Shown: positions 1 through 9,331, numbered from the stretch's first letter. The stretch is DNA of 64,000 nt from Phenylobacterium haematophilum (GCF_014196295.1 NZ_JACIDK010000003.1:124001-188000); one strand, 5' to 3'. The notes: a model not told the origin generated them from the sequence alone. Numbers and translations: made by a program.

Positions 1-118
1 CACCGGTCGCAACGCCAAGCCCGAACTGATCGCGATCGCCGACCTCGTCACCGAGATGACCCTGGTCAAGCATCCGTTCGACCAGGGCATCAAGGCCCAG
101 CGGGGCGTCGACTTTTGA
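1..118 (+). CDS. cobO: Cob(I)yrinic acid a,c-diamide adenosyltransferase, C-terminal end (partial)
   Basis: Only the last 38 codons are in the window, read in frame from base 2 to a TGA at 116-118. The C-terminus, with HPF followed by [10 protein letters not shown], matches the conserved tail of CobO/BtuR-type corrinoid adenosyltransferases, which transfer adenosyl from ATP to cob(I)alamin precursors in the cytoplasm. The next gene starts at or just after this stop and the following genes all concern B12, so this is the upstream part of one operon. The catalytic P-loop lies outside the window. Confidence 0.85.
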   Translation, partial: TGRNAKPELIAIADLVTEMTLVKHPFDQGIKAQRGVDF

Positions 119-123
119 GCTGG

Positions 124-978
124 ATGCTCACCCGGCGCTCGGCGCTCGCCGCGGGCGCCGTGGTGGGCCTTTCCGGGGCCTCGCCGGTCCGCGCGCCGCG
201 GCGCGTGGTCTCGCTCAATCCCTGCCTGGACGTGATCCTCGTCCACGTGGCCGACCGCGCCCAGATCGCCGCGATCAGCCACTACTCGCACGAGCCGAGC
301 TCCTCCAGCATCGGCCCGGCCGGCGCGACCTATCCCTTCACCTATGAGAGCGCCGAGGAGGTGCTGTCCCTGCGGCCCGACCTGGTGCTGACCGGCCGCC
401 ACTCCTCGCCCGCCACTCGCGCGGCGCTGAAACGTCTCGGCATCCCGGCCGAGCTGTTCGCGGTGCCCAACTCGGTCGAGGAGAGTCTTGGTCAGGTCCG
501 ACAGGTGGCGCGCGCCGTGCATCGCCCCGAACGCGGCGAAGCCGTGATCGCCCAAGTCCGCGCCGCGCTGGCCGCCGCCGCGCCGCGGCACGGAACCCCG
601 CGCCTCTCCGCGATCACCTACCAGGCCGGCGGCTTCGCCACCGCGCCAGGGACGATGATGGACGAGATGATGCGCCGCTGCGGCCTCGACAACGCCGCCG
701 CCCGCTACGGCCTTAAGCGCACCGGCAACATCCCGCTTGAACTGCTGGTCGCCGATCCGCCCGACGTCCTGCTGGCCGGCGAGGCCGAGCCCGGCGCCCC
801 GACCTGGGCAGACCGCGTCCTGACCCATCCCGCCCTCTCACGGGTCGCCGGGCGCATGCACCGCGCGACCTTTCCCCAGCAGCTGACCTTCTGCGGCGGC
901 CCGGTGCTGATCCAGACCGCCCGCATGCTCGCCAAGGCCCGCGAAGACGCCCTGGCCCGACGCGGAGCCCGCGCATGA
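124..978 (+). CDS. Periplasmic substrate-binding protein of a B12/corrinoid-type ABC importer (BtuF-like)
   Basis: A class III (FecB/BtuF-like) binding protein of about 284 residues. The N-terminus has a twin Arg (LTRRSALAAG) followed by a hydrophobic stretch ending near SPVRA, suggesting a Tat or Sec signal peptide. The mature part begins with the RVVSLNPCLD strand typical of the family. A TTG at 115 would overlap the cobO stop; the ATG at 124 is preferred because it places the signal correctly. It is followed by FecCD-type permease and ATPase genes and embedded among cobalamin synthesis genes, so a corrinoid is the likely ligand. Iron-siderophore or haem specificity cannot be excluded from sequence alone. 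Confidence 0.85.
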   Translation: MLTRRSALAAGAVVGLSGASPVRAPRRVVSLNPCLDVILVHVADRAQIAAISHYSHEPSSSSIGPAGATYPFTYESAEEVLSLRPDLVLTGRHSSPATRAALKRLGIPAELFAVPNSVEESLGQVRQVARAVHRPERGEAVIAQVRAALAAAAPRHGTPRLSAITYQAGGFATAPGTMMDEMMRRCGLDNAAARYGLKRTGNIPLELLVADPPDVLLAGEAEPGAPTWADRVLTHPALSRVAGRMHRATFPQQLTFCGGPVLIQTARMLAKAREDALARRGARA

Positions 979-996
979 TGTCAACCGACCAGCACT

Positions 997-1140
997 CCTT
1001 CTCCCCTCGCGGGAGAAGGTGGCCCCGCGCAGCGGAGTCGGATGAGGGGGCGGGGACTTTCCGCCGCCTCATATCGGCGAGGCTGCCTTCCCCTCATCCG
1101 TCAGGCTTCGCCTGCCACCTTCTCCCGCAAGGGGGGAAGG
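997..1140. repeat. Large intergenic inverted repeat (REP/MITE-like)
   Basis: Two arms of about 53 bp face each other: 997-1049 and 1088-1140. The outer 27 bases of the left arm (997-1023) match the reverse complement of 1114-1140 with few differences, sharing GCGGGAGAAGGTGGC. The inner ends share CGGATGAGGGG (about 1039-1049) and its complement (about 1088-1099). The element fills the gap between the binding-protein and permease genes of one operon. It looks like a dispersed alphaproteobacterial palindromic repeat rather than a simple terminator, since no T-run follows. Confidence 0.75.
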
Positions 1141-1150
1141 GCGACCGAGC

Positions 1151-2134
1151 ATGCGCATGAGCAAGAGACGCACGACCCTCCTCGTCCTCGGCGTTCTGCT
1201 GGTGCTGCTGTCCGCGGTCAGCATGGCCGCCGGCCGCGTCTGGGTGCCGCTCGCCGACTGGCTGAACCCCGGCGATCCACCCTGGTCGATCATCTTCGAG
1301 CTTCGGCTGCCGCGGACCATCCTGGCGATCGTCGTCGGCGCGGCGCTCGGCATGGCCGGCGCCGCCATGCAGGGCTACACCCGCAACCCGCTGGCCGATC
1401 CCGGCGCGCTCGGCGTCTCGTCGATGGGCGCGCTCGGCGCGGTGCTGACGCTCTATCTGGGCGCCGGCGCGGCCGAGCCCTGGGTGATCACCTCGTTCGC
1501 CATGCTCGGCGCCCTGGTCGCGGTGTTCCTGCTGCTGGCGCTGTCGGGCCGCGCCTCCAGCATCGTCACCTTCGTGCTGGCCGGGGTGATCCTGCAGACC
1601 ATGGCGGGCGCCGGCGTCGCCCTGGCCCTCAGTCTCGCCCCCAATCCATGGGCCGTGAACGAGATCGTCAACTGGCTGATGGGCTCGCTGGCGGACCGCA
1701 GCATGCCCGAGGTGCAGACCGCCCTGCCGCTGATCGCCGTCGGCTGCGGCCTGCTGCTGATGACCGGCCGCAGCCTCGACGCCCTGACCCTGGGCGAGAC
1801 CGGCGCACGCTCGCTGGGCGTCAACATGACCGCCGTCCGCTGGATGCTGGCGCTCGGCGTGGCGCTGACCGCCGGCGCCAGCGTCGCCGTGACCGGCGTC
1901 ATCGGCTTCGTCGGCCTGATCGTGCCGCACCTGCTGCGGCCCCTCGTCGGCGCCCGGCCGGGCGGCCTGCTCTGGCCTAGCGCGCTCGGCGGCGCGGTGC
2001 TGGTGCTGGCCGCCGACATCGCCGTGCGCCTGACGCCCGCGGCTGGCGAGGTGAAGCTCGGCGTCGCCATGGCCGTGCTCGGCGGGCCGTTCTTCTTCGC
2101 CCTGTTGCTGTCCCTGCGCCGGAGGATCGCATGA
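1151..2134 (+). CDS. FecCD/BtuC-family ABC transporter permease
   Basis: An integral inner-membrane permease of 327 residues with about ten hydrophobic segments, the usual size for BtuC/FecD. Family landmarks include LRLPRTILAIVVGAALG near residue 52, the motif NPLADPGALGVSSMGA (roughly 80-95), and GFVGLIVPHLLRPLVG near 256, which carries the EAA-like ATPase-contact loop. It overlaps the following ATPase gene by four bases (ATGA), so the two are translationally coupled. With the upstream binding protein it forms a corrinoid-type importer. Confidence 0.92.
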   Translation: MRMSKRRTTLLVLGVLLVLLSAVSMAAGRVWVPLADWLNPGDPPWSIIFELRLPRTILAIVVGAALGMAGAAMQGYTRNPLADPGALGVSSMGALGAVLTLYLGAGAAEPWVITSFAMLGALVAVFLLLALSGRASSIVTFVLAGVILQTMAGAGVALALSLAPNPWAVNEIVNWLMGSLADRSMPEVQTALPLIAVGCGLLLMTGRSLDALTLGETGARSLGVNMTAVRWMLALGVALTAGASVAVTGVIGFVGLIVPHLLRPLVGARPGGLLWPSALGGAVLVLAADIAVRLTPAAGEVKLGVAMAVLGGPFFFALLLSLRRRIA

Positions 2135-2907
2135 GCCGCTTGCAAGCCAAGGACGTCCAGGTCCGCCTCGGCGGCAAGGCCGTGGTCGACGGCGTCAGCG
2201 CCGTCTTCGAGGGCGGTACGGTGACCGCCATCCTCGGCCCCAACGGCGCGGGCAAGTCGACCTTCCTCGCCTGCCTGGCCGGCCTGCGCCGCCCGCAGTT
2301 TGGCCACGTCGACCTCGACGGCGACGACGTGCTGGCTATGCCCCCGCGCGCCCGCGCCCGCCGTATCGGCGTGCTGCCGCAGACCCAGGAGGTCGCCTGG
2401 GCGGTCGAGGCGCGGATCCTGGTCGGGCTCGGCCGCACGCCGTTCATCGGCTCCAGCGGCCTCTCGATCGAGGACGCCGCCGCCATCGACCGGGCCATGG
2501 CCGCGGCCGGGGTGGTCGAGCTGGCCGACCGCGACGTCACCACCCTGTCGGGCGGCGAGCGCGGCCGCGTGCTGATCGCCCGCGCCCTGGCCGGCGAGCC
2601 GGAATGGCTGCTGGCCGACGAACCGCTGACCGGCCTCGATCCCGGCCACCAGCTCGACGCCGGCGAGCTGCTTCGCAGCCTCGCCCACGATCAGGGCAAG
2701 GGCGTCATCGTCACTCTGCACGACCTGTCGCTCGCCGCCCGCATCGCCGACCGGGTCATCGTCATGGCCGCCGGCAAGGTGCTGGCGGACGGCCCGCCGG
2801 CCAAGGCCCTGTCGCCGCAGGTCATGGCCCGCGCCTACGGCGTGCGCGCCCGTGTGGTTGAAGGGCAGGGCGGGCCGTTGATCGAGATCGTCGGGCGTGG
2901 CGGCTGA
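2131..2907 (+). CDS. ABC transporter ATP-binding protein (BtuD/FecE-like)
   Basis: A cytoplasmic ATPase of 258 residues with all nucleotide-binding motifs: Walker A GPNGAGKST (36-44), Q-loop near 84-86, signature LSGGE (139-143), Walker B WLLADEP (159-165), D-loop GLD (168-170) and switch His 197. It powers the upstream permease. It starts inside the permease stop (ATGA) and its own end overlaps the GTG start of the next gene. Family and context indicate B12 or corrinoid uptake; the substrate is inferred. Confidence 0.93.
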   Translation: MSRLQAKDVQVRLGGKAVVDGVSAVFEGGTVTAILGPNGAGKSTFLACLAGLRRPQFGHVDLDGDDVLAMPPRARARRIGVLPQTQEVAWAVEARILVGLGRTPFIGSSGLSIEDAAAIDRAMAAAGVVELADRDVTTLSGGERGRVLIARALAGEPEWLLADEPLTGLDPGHQLDAGELLRSLAHDQGKGVIVTLHDLSLAARIADRVIVMAAGKVLADGPPAKALSPQVMARAYGVRARVVEGQGGPLIEIVGRGG

Positions 2908-3817
2908 TCCCTGGATCGTCCTCGCCGCGGCGGCGGTCGAGGGCGCCTTCGGCTATCCGCGCCGTCTTCCCCATCCGGTGGTCTGGATCGGCGCGGCGCT
3001 GGGGCGGCTCGAGGCGGCGCTCAACCACGGCGGCGACCTGCGCCGCCGCGCCGCCGGGATCCTGACCCTGCTGCTGGTCGCCGGCGCCGCGGGGCTGGCC
3101 GGCTTCCTGGTCGACAGGTTCCTGCAAGGCTGGGCGCTGATCCTGACGATAGCGCTCGCCTCCACGGGCCTCGCCGCCCGCAGCCTCTACGACCATGTGG
3201 CGGCGGTAAGTCGGGCGCTGGACCCCGGCGCCAACCTGCCGCTCGCCCGCGCAGCCGTTGCGATGATCGTCGGCCGCGACACCGCTGCGCTGGACGAGGC
3301 GGGCGTCGCCGCCGCCGCCCTGGAAAGCCTGGCCGAGAGCTTCAACGACGGCGTCGTGGCCCCGCTGTTCTGGTTCCTGATCGCTGGGCCGGCCGGCCTC
3401 TTCGCCTACAAGGCGGTCAACACCGCCGACAGCATGATCGGCCACCGTGAGCAGCCCTATCGCTGCTTCGGCTGGGCCGCGGCGCGCGCCGACGACCTGA
3501 TGAACCTGATCCCCGCTCGCATCGCCGGCGCCCTGATCGCCCTGGTCGCCGGCTGTGGCTGGCGGGTCATGTGGCGCGATGCGGCCAAGCACGTCTCGCC
3601 CAACTCCGGCTGGCCCGAGGCGGCGATGGCCGGCGCGCTGGGTGTGCGGCTCGGCGGCCCGGCCAGCTATGACGGCGTTCCCCACGAGCGCCCGACCTTT
3701 GGCGAGGGCCCGCGTCCGTCGCCGCTGGACCTGAGGCGGGGGCTCGGGCTCTATCTGCGCGCCTGCGCGGTCCTCGCCGCCGCGCTCGCCCTCGGAGGAC
3801 TGCTGTGGCCGCGTTGA
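2897..3817 (+). CDS. cobD: Adenosylcobinamide-phosphate synthase (CbiB/CobD)
   Basis: A 306-residue membrane protein that joins the aminopropanol linker to adenosylcobyric acid, giving adenosylcobinamide (phosphate). The N-terminus ([18 protein letters not shown], then LPHPVVWIG) and the central [20 protein letters not shown] are diagnostic of the CbiB family, and several hydrophobic helices are visible. It starts with GTG at 2897, inside the end of the ATPase gene. Named cobD in the Pseudomonas denitrificans scheme and cbiB in Salmonella. The partner L-threonine-phosphate decarboxylase (CobC) is not in this window. Confidence 0.93.
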   Translation: MAADPWIVLAAAAVEGAFGYPRRLPHPVVWIGAALGRLEAALNHGGDLRRRAAGILTLLLVAGAAGLAGFLVDRFLQGWALILTIALASTGLAARSLYDHVAAVSRALDPGANLPLARAAVAMIVGRDTAALDEAGVAAAALESLAESFNDGVVAPLFWFLIAGPAGLFAYKAVNTADSMIGHREQPYRCFGWAAARADDLMNLIPARIAGALIALVAGCGWRVMWRDAAKHVSPNSGWPEAAMAGALGVRLGGPASYDGVPHERPTFGEGPRPSPLDLRRGLGLYLRACAVLAAALALGGLLWPR

Positions 3818-5271
3818 TGATCCAGGGATGCGGCTCGGACGTGGGCAAGTCGGTGCTGGTCGCCGGCCTTTGCCGGGTGTTCGCCAACCAGGGCCTGCGC
3901 GTGCGGCCCTTCAAGCCGCAAAACATGTCGAACAACGCCGCGGTCACCGCCGACGGCGGCGAGATCGGCCGCGCCCAGGCCCTGCAGGCCATCGCCTGCC
4001 GCACCCCCGCCACCGTCGACATGAACCCGGTCCTGCTCAAGCCGCAGTCCGACGTCGGCGCCCAGCTCGTGGTCCGCGGCCAGATGGCCGGGACCTGGCA
4101 GGCGCGGGGCTATCAGGACCGCAAGGCCGCCCTGCTGGACGTGGTGCTGGAGAGCTTCCGCACGCTCCAGGCCGAAAGCGACCTGGTCGTCGTCGAAGGC
4201 GCCGGCAGCCCGGCCGAGACCAACCTGCGGGCCGGCGACATCGCCAATATGGGCTTCGCGCGCGCCGCCCAGGTTCCGGTGGTGCTGGTCGGCGACATCG
4301 ATCGCGGCCACGTCATCGCCGCCCTGGTCGGCGCCCACACGGTTCTGGAGCCGGCCGACCGGGACATGATCACCGGCTTCCTGATCAACAAGTTCCGCGG
4401 CGATCCCAGCCTGTTCGATGACGGCCGCGCGGAGATCGTCCGCCGCACGGGTTGGGCCGACCTGGGCATGGCGCCGTGGCTCGCGGCCGCGCGCCAGCTG
4501 CCGGCCGAGGACGCGGTGGCGCTCGACCGTGTCGGCGTCCGCCAGGATCGCAAGGTGCGCATCGCCGTGCCGATGCTTTCGCGCATCGCCAATTTCGACG
4601 ACTTCGACCCGCTGCGGGCCGAGCCGCAGGTCGACTTCGGCTTCGTGCCGCCCGGCTCCCCGCTGCCCGGCGACGCCGACCTGGTGATCCTGCCCGGAAC
4701 CAAGGCCACCATAGCCGACCTGGCCTTCCTGCGCGCCCAGGGTTGGGACATCGACCTTCTCGCCCACGTTCGCCGCGGCGGCCGGGTGCTGGGGATCTGC
4801 GGCGGCTTCCAGATGCTGGGGCGGACGATCGCCGACCCGGACGGCGTCGAGGGGCCGCCCGGCGGCGCCCCCGGCCTTGGCCTGCTCGACGTCGAGACCG
4901 TGCTGACCGGCGAAAAGGTTCTGCGACCCGCCGCTGGTCGGCTGGCCTCGGGCGCACCGTTCGCCGGCTACGAGATCCATGTCGGCCGCACCTCCGGCCC
5001 CGCGCTCCAACGCCCTCTGCTGATCCGTGAGGACGGCGCGGGGGAGGGGGCGCTCTCGCCCGACGGCCGTATCGCCGGCGCCTACGTCCACGGCCTGTTC
5101 GACCGCGCCGAAGCCCGCGCCGCGTTGCTGGCGGAGCTGGGTGCGACCTCGGACGGCCTCGACCAGACCGCGCGCGTGGACGCGGCCCTGGACGAGATCG
5201 CCGCGGTGCTGCAGTCGTCCTTCGACATCCCCCGCCTGGCGGCCATCGCCGGCCTGGAGCTCCGCGCATGA
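3805..5271 (+). CDS. cobQ: Cobyric acid synthase
   Basis: An ATP- and glutamine-dependent amidotransferase of 488 residues that amidates side chains b, d, e and g of adenosylcobyrinic acid a,c-diamide. The N-terminal dethiobiotin-synthetase-like domain has the P-loop GCGSDVGKS (8-16). The C-terminal class I glutamine amidotransferase domain has its nucleophile Cys 332 in [10 protein letters not shown] and His 429 in YVHGLFD. The GTG at 3805, inside the end of cobD, gives the N-terminus expected for CobQ; an ATG at 3817 would cut it short. It overlaps cobT by four bases. Confidence 0.96.
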   Translation: MAALMIQGCGSDVGKSVLVAGLCRVFANQGLRVRPFKPQNMSNNAAVTADGGEIGRAQALQAIACRTPATVDMNPVLLKPQSDVGAQLVVRGQMAGTWQARGYQDRKAALLDVVLESFRTLQAESDLVVVEGAGSPAETNLRAGDIANMGFARAAQVPVVLVGDIDRGHVIAALVGAHTVLEPADRDMITGFLINKFRGDPSLFDDGRAEIVRRTGWADLGMAPWLAAARQLPAEDAVALDRVGVRQDRKVRIAVPMLSRIANFDDFDPLRAEPQVDFGFVPPGSPLPGDADLVILPGTKATIADLAFLRAQGWDIDLLAHVRRGGRVLGICGGFQMLGRTIADPDGVEGPPGGAPGLGLLDVETVLTGEKVLRPAAGRLASGAPFAGYEIHVGRTSGPALQRPLLIREDGAGEGALSPDGRIAGAYVHGLFDRAEARAALLAELGATSDGLDQTARVDAALDEIAAVLQSSFDIPRLAAIAGLELRA

Positions 5272-6296
5272 CCCCGATCGCCGCCCTCGACCGCAGCCAG
5301 GAAGCCGCGTTCCGCGCCCTGGTCGACGGCAAGGCCAAGCCGCCGGGCGCGCTCGGCAAGGTCGAGGACCTCGCCGTCCGCCTGGCGCTGATCGCTGGTC
5401 GCACCGACCCGCGCTTCGACAACGCGTTGTTGCTGGTGTTCGCTGGGGACCACGGGCTCAACGAGGCCGGCGTCTCGGCCTATCCGTCCGCCGTCACCAC
5501 GGCGATGGTCGCCACTCTGCTGGCCGGCAAGGCCAGCGCCAACGCCTTCGCCGGCGCGGTCGGCGCCCAGGTGATGGTCGTCGACGCCGGCGTCGACGCC
5601 GACCTGCCGCCGCACCCGGCCTTGATCGACGCCAAGGTCCGCAAGGGCACGCGCAACGCCCAGCTCGGCCCGGCCTTGACCCCCGACGAGGTCGAGAGCG
5701 CCCTGGCCCGCGGCGCGGCGATCGCCCGCAACGCCATCGAGGCGGACGGCGTACAGGTGCTGGCGGTCGGCGAGATGGGCATCGGCAACAGCGCCAGCGC
5801 CGCCCTGATCCTGCACCGCCTGGCCCCTGCGCCGCTGGCCGACTGCATCGGCTTGGGCGCCGGCCATGACGCCGAGGGCCTGGCCCGCAAGCACGCGGTG
5901 CTGAGCCAGGCCGCGGCGCGGAGCGACGCAGCCGACCCGCGCGAGGTGTTGGCCCAGTTCGGCGGGCTCGAGATCATCGCCATGGCCGGGGCGATCCTCG
6001 GCGCGGCGGCGGCGCGCACGCCGGTGCTGATCGACGGTTTCATCGCCTCGACCGCCGCCCTTGCGGCGATCCGGCTTGAGCCGGCCTGCGCCGACTTCTG
6101 CATCTTCACCCACCGCTCGGCCGAGAAGGGCCACGCCATTGTCCTGGCCGCGGCCGGGGCCGACCCGCTGCTCGACCTCTCGATGCGGCTGGGGGAGGGG
6201 ACCGGCGCGCTGCTCGCCCTGCCGATGGTCCGCGCCGCCGCGGCCATGCTGCGCGACGTCGCAAGCCTCGACGACGTTCTGGCCGGCCGTCTGTGA
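5268..6296 (+). CDS. cobT: Nicotinate-nucleotide--dimethylbenzimidazole phosphoribosyltransferase
   Basis: A 342-residue enzyme that makes alpha-ribazole phosphate from nicotinate mononucleotide and 5,6-dimethylbenzimidazole, the lower ligand of B12. Conserved stretches include [13 protein letters not shown] near residue 29, [16 protein letters not shown] near 60 and [15 protein letters not shown] near 168. The catalytic Glu is expected at residue 286 in [10 protein letters not shown]. Start ATG overlaps the cobQ stop (ATGA) and its stop overlaps the GTG of cobS, so translation is coupled throughout. Confidence 0.95.
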   Translation: MTPIAALDRSQEAAFRALVDGKAKPPGALGKVEDLAVRLALIAGRTDPRFDNALLLVFAGDHGLNEAGVSAYPSAVTTAMVATLLAGKASANAFAGAVGAQVMVVDAGVDADLPPHPALIDAKVRKGTRNAQLGPALTPDEVESALARGAAIARNAIEADGVQVLAVGEMGIGNSASAALILHRLAPAPLADCIGLGAGHDAEGLARKHAVLSQAAARSDAADPREVLAQFGGLEIIAMAGAILGAAAARTPVLIDGFIASTAALAAIRLEPACADFCIFTHRSAEKGHAIVLAAAGADPLLDLSMRLGEGTGALLALPMVRAAAAMLRDVASLDDVLAGRL

Positions 6297-7075
6297 GCTT
6301 CGCCCTTCGTCAGTTGGGGCTGTTCCTGTGTGCGGTTCAGTTCCTGACCCGCTTGCCCACCCCGGCCCTGACCGGCTTCGAACCGGACTGGATTTCGCGA
6401 AGCGCCCGCTACTTCCCGCTGGTCGGCCTGCTGGTCGGCGGGATCTGCGCGGCGGTGTTCTGGGGCGCCTCGCAGCTCTGGACCGGCGCGCTGCCGGCCC
6501 TGCTGGCGATCGGGGTCGGGGTGCTGGTCACCGGCGCCTTCCATGAGGACGGCCTGGCCGACACCTGCGACGGCCTCGGCGGCGGCGGCACGTCAGAGCG
6601 CCGGCTGGAGATCATGAAGGATAGCCGCATCGGGACCTATGGCGCGCTCGGCCTGGGCTTCGTGCTGTCGACGAAGGTCGCCGCGCTGGCGACGCTGCCG
6701 GTGGGGCTGGGGGCCTGGACCCTGGTCGCCGCGCACGCGGGTGGCCGCGGCGCATCGGTGTTGGCCATGCGGGCTCTGGCCTATGTCCGCGACGTCGACG
6801 GCGGCAAGTGGAAACCGGCTCCGTCCGATCTCGGCTTCTGGGAGGTGCTGGCCGCCGCGACCTTCGCGGCCCTGCCGCTGGCCCTGTCGCCGGCCGGTGT
6901 GGTGTTTCAGGGTTTGCTCGCCGGGGCGCTGCTGGCGCTGGTCCTGGCGCTGGTCGCGCGCCGGCTGCTCGGCGGCTACACCGGCGACGTGCTGGGCGCG
7001 ATCGAGCAGGTCTTCGAGCTTGGCTTCACGCTGGGCGTCGCCGCCGCTCTGGCCTGGCCGGTTTCCGAGCGCTGA
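6293..7075 (+). CDS. cobS: Adenosylcobinamide-GDP ribazoletransferase (cobalamin synthase)
   Basis: A 260-residue polytopic inner-membrane enzyme that joins adenosylcobinamide-GDP to alpha-ribazole (phosphate), the last step of nucleotide loop assembly. It carries the acidic motif GAFHEDGLADTCDGLGGG (about residues 82-99) and MKDSRIGTYGALGLG (about 106-120), both diagnostic. GTG start within the cobT stop. This is the last gene of the operon; CobU/CobP (cobinamide kinase/guanylyltransferase), needed for this step, is not in the window and may lie upstream of cobO. Confidence 0.95.
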   Translation: MSFALRQLGLFLCAVQFLTRLPTPALTGFEPDWISRSARYFPLVGLLVGGICAAVFWGASQLWTGALPALLAIGVGVLVTGAFHEDGLADTCDGLGGGGTSERRLEIMKDSRIGTYGALGLGFVLSTKVAALATLPVGLGAWTLVAAHAGGRGASVLAMRALAYVRDVDGGKWKPAPSDLGFWEVLAAATFAALPLALSPAGVVFQGLLAGALLALVLALVARRLLGGYTGDVLGAIEQVFELGFTLGVAAALAWPVSER

Positions 7076-7259
7076 GAATCGCGATCAAACTGCTCGACCT
7101 AGGCGGGAAGTATTCAGCTTTCATGGCGCCTGGGCGCCGCATACTGTGCTTCATACTGATTGAGTCCCTGAGACTACTGTCCGCGCGCCACGGAAATGCG
7201 TGATTGGCGGTGGATATACTCGTCCGGGGATGCGGAGACGTGGGGCGTCGGGCGAGACG

Positions 7260-7853
7260 ATGACGGACGATGGCCAGGACGACGTCCGGGCGGCGGAAAT
7301 GCGCCACCGCGCCGCCAACACCTTCCAGCTTATCTCCGCCCTCGCCCGTATGCGCGGCCAGCGGACGGCCGAACCGGAGGCCCGACGTCAGCTGGTCTGG
7401 ATGGCCGACGCCATCGGCGCTCTCGGCGCGCTGGAGCGTCACCGCCGCGGGGATGGGGTCGACTTCCAGGCATATCTGCTGGAGATGGCGCCGGTCTGGC
7501 GTGTTCGGCAGGCCGCCGGTCATACCGAGGTCGTGGTCGAGGCCGAGCCGGTTATCGTTCCGGACCAGGCCGCTTCCACATTGGCGCTGATCATTCACGA
7601 GCTCGTCGCCAACGCGCTCGCCCACTCTTATCCGGAAGGCGGGGGCGGTCGGGTCGAAGTGCGGCTGTCAAAGGTCGGAGAGCGCTACGAGCTGGTCGTG
7701 CGCGATCATGGGCGCGGCTTCGATCCGGCTTCCCCTGGCGGGCGCGAGCGGTTCGGCCTGTGGTTCGTGCGAAGCCTGGCCGCCCAGGTCCGCGGCGAGT
7801 TGAAGCTCGACACCCGCGGCGGGGTCTGTGCGCAACTTCTGTTTTCGCTCTAG
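7260..7853 (+). CDS. Small HWE/HisKA_2-type sensor histidine kinase without sensory domain
   Basis: About 197 residues and nearly all kinase core. The phosphoacceptor His 16 lies in EMRHRAANTFQLISALAR, the HisKA_2 pattern. The N-box is HELVANALAH (113-122), the G-box DHGRGF (149-154), and FGLWFVRSLA follows. No transmembrane, PAS or GAF segment is present, so input must come from a partner. ATGs at 7230 and 7260 and a GTG at 7200 are possible starts; 7260 places the core correctly and has GGGCGAG just upstream. No response regulator is adjacent. Its stop codon interlocks with that of the Crp-type gene on the other strand. Confidence 0.82.
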   Translation: MTDDGQDDVRAAEMRHRAANTFQLISALARMRGQRTAEPEARRQLVWMADAIGALGALERHRRGDGVDFQAYLLEMAPVWRVRQAAGHTEVVVEAEPVIVPDQAASTLALIIHELVANALAHSYPEGGGGRVEVRLSKVGERYELVVRDHGRGFDPASPGGRERFGLWFVRSLAAQVRGELKLDTRGGVCAQLLFSL

Positions 7854-8602
7854 GCGCGCGCGGTCTCGGGCCGCGGCGGCGGGCCCAGCCGTTCGTACTG
7901 GCGGCGCACCGCCTCGTAGCACTCGCAGCTGGCTGACTGCAGGCCGTTGCGATCAACGATATCGACGACGCCCCGGCGATAGCGAATCCAGCCCTTCTCC
8001 TGCAGGCTGCGGGCGACAGCGGTCACGGTGGTGCGCTGCACCCCCAGCATGTCCGCCAGGAACTCCTGGGTCAGCGCCAGGGTGTCGCTCGAAATCCGAT
8101 CATGGCAGGTCAGCAACCAGCGGCAAAAGCGCGCCTCGACCGAATGCAGCGCGTTGCAGGCCGCCGACTGGGTGGTGTGCGCCAGCAGCGCCTCGCCGTG
8201 GCGGTCGACCATTTCCCGGATGCGTGGGCTTTTGACCCATGCGTCGTGCAGTTGGCTCGAGCCGATGCGCGAACAGCGGCAGGGTGTTTGCACGATCGCC
8301 CGCGACAGCGAACGCCGCGGCGCCACCGCCGCCGACAGCCCGACCGCGCCTTCCCAGCCGATCGTGGCGCTTTCGATCGCCGCGCCGTTCTCCATCAAGG
8401 TCATCATCGAGACGACCCCGTCGTGCGGGAAGTAGACCACGTCGATGCGGTCGCCGGGCTCGTACAGCAGCCGGGCGCGCTCCAGGTCCATATGGGTGAG
8501 ATGCGGCGCCACCAGCCCGAAGTCCTCGGCAGGCAGTGCGGCGAGTAAGCGATTTTGCACTGAACTCGAAGACCTTCGCAGCAGAGAATCAAGCGTCGCC
8601 AT
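7850..8602 (-). CDS. Crp/Fnr-family transcriptional regulator
   Basis: 250 residues with an N-terminal cyclic-nucleotide-binding-like domain (about 25-130, including YEPGDRIDVVYFPHDGVVSM) and a C-terminal winged helix (about 160-215, recognition region LTQEFLADMLGVQRTTVTAV). The ATG at 8602 is preferred over an upstream GTG at 8659, which would add a Ser/Arg-rich leader. The N-terminus lacks a Cys cluster, so an FNR-type Fe-S sensor is unlikely. A perfect dyad lies about 40 bp upstream of the start and may be its own operator. The 3' end overlaps the histidine kinase stop. Confidence 0.88.
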   Translation of the reverse strand: MATLDSLLRRSSSSVQNRLLAALPAEDFGLVAPHLTHMDLERARLLYEPGDRIDVVYFPHDGVVSMMTLMENGAAIESATIGWEGAVGLSAAVAPRRSLSRAIVQTPCRCSRIGSSQLHDAWVKSPRIREMVDRHGEALLAHTTQSAACNALHSVEARFCRWLLTCHDRISSDTLALTQEFLADMLGVQRTTVTAVARSLQEKGWIRYRRGVVDIVDRNGLQSASCECYEAVRRQYERLGPPPRPETARA

Positions 8603-8642
8603 CCGGCTTGGCGTTAACCTAGTCCGAGCACTGCTTGATGAC

Positions 8643-8658
8643 TGTCGTGAACACGACA
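8643..8658. promoter_or_regulatory. Perfect 16-bp dyad upstream of the Crp/Fnr-type gene
   Basis: TGTCGTGAACACGACA consists of perfect 7-bp arms around AA. It resembles the layout of Crp/Fnr-family operators (TGT-N10-ACA) and lies 40 bp upstream of the predicted start of the Crp/Fnr-type gene read on the minus strand. Autoregulation is inferred, not shown. Confidence 0.45.
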
Positions 8659-8784
8659 CAACTCTAAGGTCGTGCGGCGGCGGGGTCAGAACACGTGTCG
8701 AGAACTGGCGAATATAGACCGCCGTTCTTCAAAACATCGAAACGACCCGAAGTAAAACCGAGGCCCGGTTAGGGCGTCTACGGC

Positions 8785-9276
8785 TCAGTGGAAGTGCAGG
8801 TTCGCCCGTCCGCCCAGGTGCGGCTCGTGCTTGCGGGCGTTGGCCTTGGCGATCTCCCAGGCGAAGGTCACCGGCCCGGCCTGCGAGCACCACACTTCGG
8901 CGTCGCGGGCGTCCAGGCAGATCAGGGTGAGGCGCGGGTCGGTCTTGCCCTGCGGATGCCAGGCGGCAGCCACGGCGTTCCAGTACTTGGCGATCCGGGC
9001 CTCGTCGTGCTGCACCTTCAGGTGGCCGGTGATTGCGGCCTGCAGGTCACGCTGTTGGAACACGAACAGGCCCTCGGCGCCTTCGCCTATGCGGCGCGTC
9101 AGAGCAGTGTCGGTACGGGCGAAGAACCAGAGCCGCTCTCCTTCGCGTTCGACGAAGGCGGTCATCGGCTGCAGGATCGGACCATCCGCCAGGCCCAGCA
9201 TGCCGGTCTGATGACGCTCGATGTCGTCCCACAGCTTGCGTTCGACGGCGGCGCGGTCGTTCATGTCGATGCTCAT
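8785..9276 (-). CDS. Pyridoxamine 5'-phosphate oxidase-family (general stress protein 26-like) protein
   Basis: 163 residues with the split-barrel flavin-binding fold. Features include an N-terminal helix (VERKLWDDIERHQTGMLGLA), the strand LWFFARTDTALTRRI, and a C-terminal region KYWNAVAAAWHPQGKTDPRL typical of general stress protein 26 homologues, which bind FMN/FAD. The ATG at 9276 is chosen because GGAG lies about eight bases upstream; a longer upstream reading begins with non-conserved sequence. Substrate and physiological role are not known. It is divergent from the thioesterase-like gene at 9465. Confidence 0.85.
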   Translation of the reverse strand: MSIDMNDRAAVERKLWDDIERHQTGMLGLADGPILQPMTAFVEREGERLWFFARTDTALTRRIGEGAEGLFVFQQRDLQAAITGHLKVQHDEARIAKYWNAVAAAWHPQGKTDPRLTLICLDARDAEVWCSQAGPVTFAWEIAKANARKHEPHLGGRANLHFH

Positions 9277-9331
9277 GAAGGCTCCTGCGACGATCTTGCA
9301 TCGGCGCGGAACGCCCGCTGAGGGCCCGCGC

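Noticed and set aside
1-150. Cobalamin riboswitch for the B12 operon
   Set aside because: The operon start lies before the window; no B12-box sequence was seen inside it.
1453-2721. Long antisense frames over the transporter genes, and similar ones over cobQ, dinG and lhr
   Set aside because: They are shadows typical of very high GC DNA; the sense frames carry complete family motifs.
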